A program made the translations under genes and the position numbers. Below, in pieces: positions 60,388 through 64,000 of a stretch of 64,000 nt of DNA. Where the stretch lies: positions 124,001 through 188,000 of the forward strand of contig NZ_BPQS01000002.1 of the NCBI RefSeq assembly GCF_022179385.1, in the 5' to 3' direction. The number at the start of each line of letters is the position of its first letter. Position 1 is the stretch's first letter. This DNA comes from Methylobacterium longum (lineage in GTDB: Bacteria; Pseudomonadota; Alphaproteobacteria; Rhizobiales; Beijerinckiaceae). The notes below the pieces were generated by a model. It did not search any database. It was given only the letters and a program-made list of their open reading frames with translations, and was not told the DNA's origin.

Positions 60388-60717
60388 TCAGGCCACCCGG
60401 GACAGACTGCCGGGCTGCGATCCGTGCGCGCCGCGCGCGGGATCGTAGGCGCGATTGCGCAGGGCCGTCTCGCTGGGCAACTGCTCCAGAACGGTGCCGG
60501 ACGCGGGATCCATCACCTGGAAGACGATCGTGCTCGTGTCCAGGTCGCGGATGTAGCGCGCCTTGCTTCCGGTCGTTTCGATGTCGAGTTTCACCGCCGG
60601 CTCGAGCGGAGACGAGGCGGACTCGGGCGCCTCCTGCGTGACCGCGGGGGCGGTCGCGCCGAGCGCGTCCAGGCCCAGCGGCCCCGGCGTCGGATTGGTG
60701 AGCGGGCGGATCTCCAT
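60388..60717 (-). CDS. FlaG-like small protein
   Basis: 109 residues. The C-terminal half (YIRDLDTSTIVFQVMDPASG, then TVLEQLPSETALRNRAYD) matches the FlaG pattern (D-x-D-T-x3-V-x-Q-V-x-D-x-x-(S/T)-G-x-V-(I/L)-x-Q-(L/I)-P-x-E). FlaG proteins influence flagellar filament length. The N-terminal half is proline/alanine-rich and probably disordered, as in FlaG. Strong AGGAGA before the ATG. Convergent with the amidotransferase gene, 9 bases apart. No other flagellar genes are in the window. Confidence 0.68.
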   Translation of the reverse strand: MEIRPLTNPTPGPLGLDALGATAPAVTQEAPESASSPLEPAVKLDIETTGSKARYIRDLDTSTIVFQVMDPASGTVLEQLPSETALRNRAYDPARGAHGSQPGSLSRVA

Positions 60718-61039
60718 GGCTGATCTCCTGCGATCCTATGATCGAAGGATTGAGCGGAGGGCCTGCCTAAGCGTTCCTTAAAGGGAACCGCTCGTCCACC
60801 GAATGCGGCGTCCGGTCCGGACACGCGATGAACATCCGGTTACCGGGCGTGAACAAAAGCCCGCTGTTATCCGCGCCGATCCATCAAGCGGGCTGCAAAG
60901 CGGAACCGTGGAGGCAGCCGCGCCCACGATGTCTCGCACGCCAGCGAATCCTGGGTTTCCGCCGGTCACGACGGCAGAGAGAGGGCCTCGGCGGCAGGTC
61001 TCGGGCCCGGATCCGCGAGGACCCGGGCCCGACGTCGTG
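60718..61039. other. Gap between the FlaG-like gene and thiC
   Basis: About 320 bases without a gene. It contains the FlaG-like gene's promoter side and, at 61001-61032, a strong hairpin after thiC. Nothing else is evident. Confidence 0.5.
61001..61032 (-). terminator. Hairpin downstream of thiC
   Basis: Ten-base perfect stem TCGGGCCCGG (61001-61010) with CCGGGCCCGA (61023-61032), 7 bases after the thiC stop on the minus strand. Probably the transcript end. There is no T run, so it may work with Rho or only stabilise the 3' end. Confidence 0.6.
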
Positions 61040-63096
<2,057 letters not shown>

Positions 63097-63201
63097 AACG
63101 GTTCCAGACTCGGGCCCGGAGAAGCCTTTGTCAATGCAGGGCCCGAACCGTAGAGGACAGATCCGATACATCCGTCGCCCGGTCGCCGTCCCCTGCCCGA
63201 T

Positions 63202-64000
63202 ATGCGTCTCCTGATCGGCTTCGGCCTCGCGGTCCTCCTCCTCTACGGTGTGTCGCTGGCCGCGCTGGCGTTCAATCAGCGCCGCTTCCTCTACCCGGGC
63301 GCCTACCGGACGCCGGTGCTTCTACCCACGCCAGAGGGCGTCGCCCCGATCACCCTGATCACCGCGGACCGCGAGCGGTTGCATGCCCTCTGGCGGCCGC
63401 CGGCCCCGGGCCGCGGCGTCGTCGTGACCTTCCACGGCAACGGCTCACGCCCCGAACCGCACGCGGCCCGCTTCACCGGCGAACCCTGGGCGGCGGCCGG
63501 TTGGGGGGTTCTGGCACCGGCCTACCGGGGCTATCCGGGTTCGACCGGCCAGCCGAGCGAGGAGGGCCTGATCCGGGACGGTCTGGCGGCCGTCGCCGCC
63601 GCCGCGGAGCGCGCCCCGGGGGCGCCGATCCTGCTGCACGGCCATTCCCTGGGCGCCGCCGTGGCGATCGCCGTCGCCGAGCGCGTCCCGGCCCTCGGGC
63701 TTTACCTAGAGGCGCCCTTCGACTCGATGACCCACGTGGTGCGGCTGCATGCCCCGCTGGTCCCGGCCTGGCTCCTGCGCGACACCTATCGCTCCGATCG
63801 GCGCATCCGCGCCGGAACCGGCCCCGTCCTGATCGTCCAGGGCCGCGACGACGCGGTGGTCCCGGCCAAGCTCGCTCTGGCCCTCGCGCGTGCGGCGGGA
63901 GCCCGGGCACGGTTCGATCCGGTCGCGGGCGATCACGTGTCCATTCTGGGCGTCCGGGATCGAGAGGCCGAGGCGCTGTTCGGCGGGTCGGTCGGTCCGG
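63202..64000 (+). CDS. Alpha/beta hydrolase (BEM46/ABHD13-like), runs off the window
   Basis: At least 266 residues; no stop before the window end. N-terminal membrane anchor (MRLLIGFGLAVLLLYGVSLA), then the family's FNQRRFLYPG and VVVTFHGNGS (oxyanion region), LAPAYRGYPGSTGQPSEEGL, the nucleophile elbow LLHGHSLGAAVAIAVA with the serine, the acid in LIVQGRDDAVVPAKLA and the histidine in VAGDHVSILG. All three catalytic residues are present. Expected in the inner membrane facing the periplasm; substrate unknown. It is divergent from thiC. Confidence 0.9.
   Translation, partial: MRLLIGFGLAVLLLYGVSLAALAFNQRRFLYPGAYRTPVLLPTPEGVAPITLITADRERLHALWRPPAPGRGVVVTFHGNGSRPEPHAARFTGEPWAAAGWGVLAPAYRGYPGSTGQPSEEGLIRDGLAAVAAAAERAPGAPILLHGHSLGAAVAIAVAERVPALGLYLEAPFDSMTHVVRLHAPLVPAWLLRDTYRSDRRIRAGTGPVLIVQGRDDAVVPAKLALALARAAGARARFDPVAGDHVSILGVRDREAEALFGGSVGP

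Overview
The window reads as GC-rich alphaproteobacterial DNA, most likely from a methylotroph of the Methylobacterium/Methylorubrum type. This is an inference from gene content: a GapR/DUF2312 protein, a CtrA remnant, an HWE-type kinase, a phasin, N-acetylglutaminylglutamine amidotransferase and serine-cycle-type PEP carboxylase. Positions 1 to about 56,520 form one integrated genomic island. Positions 1-30 are identical to 56491-56520, a 30-bp stretch inside an intact tRNA-Gly(CCC) gene on the minus strand (56476-56550). A tyrosine recombinase and an excisionase-like gene lie just inside the left repeat.

Left part of the island (0-8.5 kb): integrase, excisionase-like gene, an orphan ModA-like binding protein, an Ldh-family oxidoreductase, a VOC protein, a small serine recombinase behind a res-like site, and a DNA methyltransferase fused to two XRE domains. 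From 8.5 to 27 kb the island is sparse and partly decayed. It holds many small uncharacterised proteins, gene fragments (HsdS, CtrA and others), a 0.49-kb duplicated block with two tiny membrane genes, a three-gene set for small hydrophilic proteins, GapR, a phasin, an HWE histidine kinase and a GAF/PAS/GGDEF/EAL protein. From 27 to 38 kb it carries a hybrid histidine kinase, a cytochrome P450, a CDF-like membrane protein, a DsbA-family protein, a second copy of an unknown two-gene module also found at 19.7-20.3 kb, a second serine recombinase, a Tat-type metallo-hydrolase, a cache-domain protein, and an HxlR regulator facing a VOC protein.

The functional centre is 38.2-48.8 kb. It is a minus-strand array of a TtuB-like transporter, tartrate dehydrogenase (ttuC), glycerate 2-kinase (ttuD), pyruvate kinase (ttuE-like), enolase, a small uncharacterised gene and PEP carboxylase, with a divergent GntR regulator. 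It resembles the ttuBCDE tartrate genes of Agrobacterium vitis, extended with enolase and PEP carboxylase. Carbon could therefore run tartrate to D-glycerate, 2-phosphoglycerate and PEP, then to pyruvate or oxaloacetate. From 49 to 53.8 kb there are tightly coupled unknown genes, one with a membrane helix and a J-like HPD motif, plus a Nudix hydrolase. A clearly AT-richer patch at 54.1-55.5 kb holds a DUF6471-like protein, a small membrane protein and a 299-residue unknown protein.

Right of the tRNA (56.5-64 kb) is ordinary chromosome: a glutathione S-transferase, NAGGN amidotransferase, a class II glutamine amidotransferase, a FlaG-like small protein, thiC behind a TPP riboswitch, and the start of an alpha/beta hydrolase.
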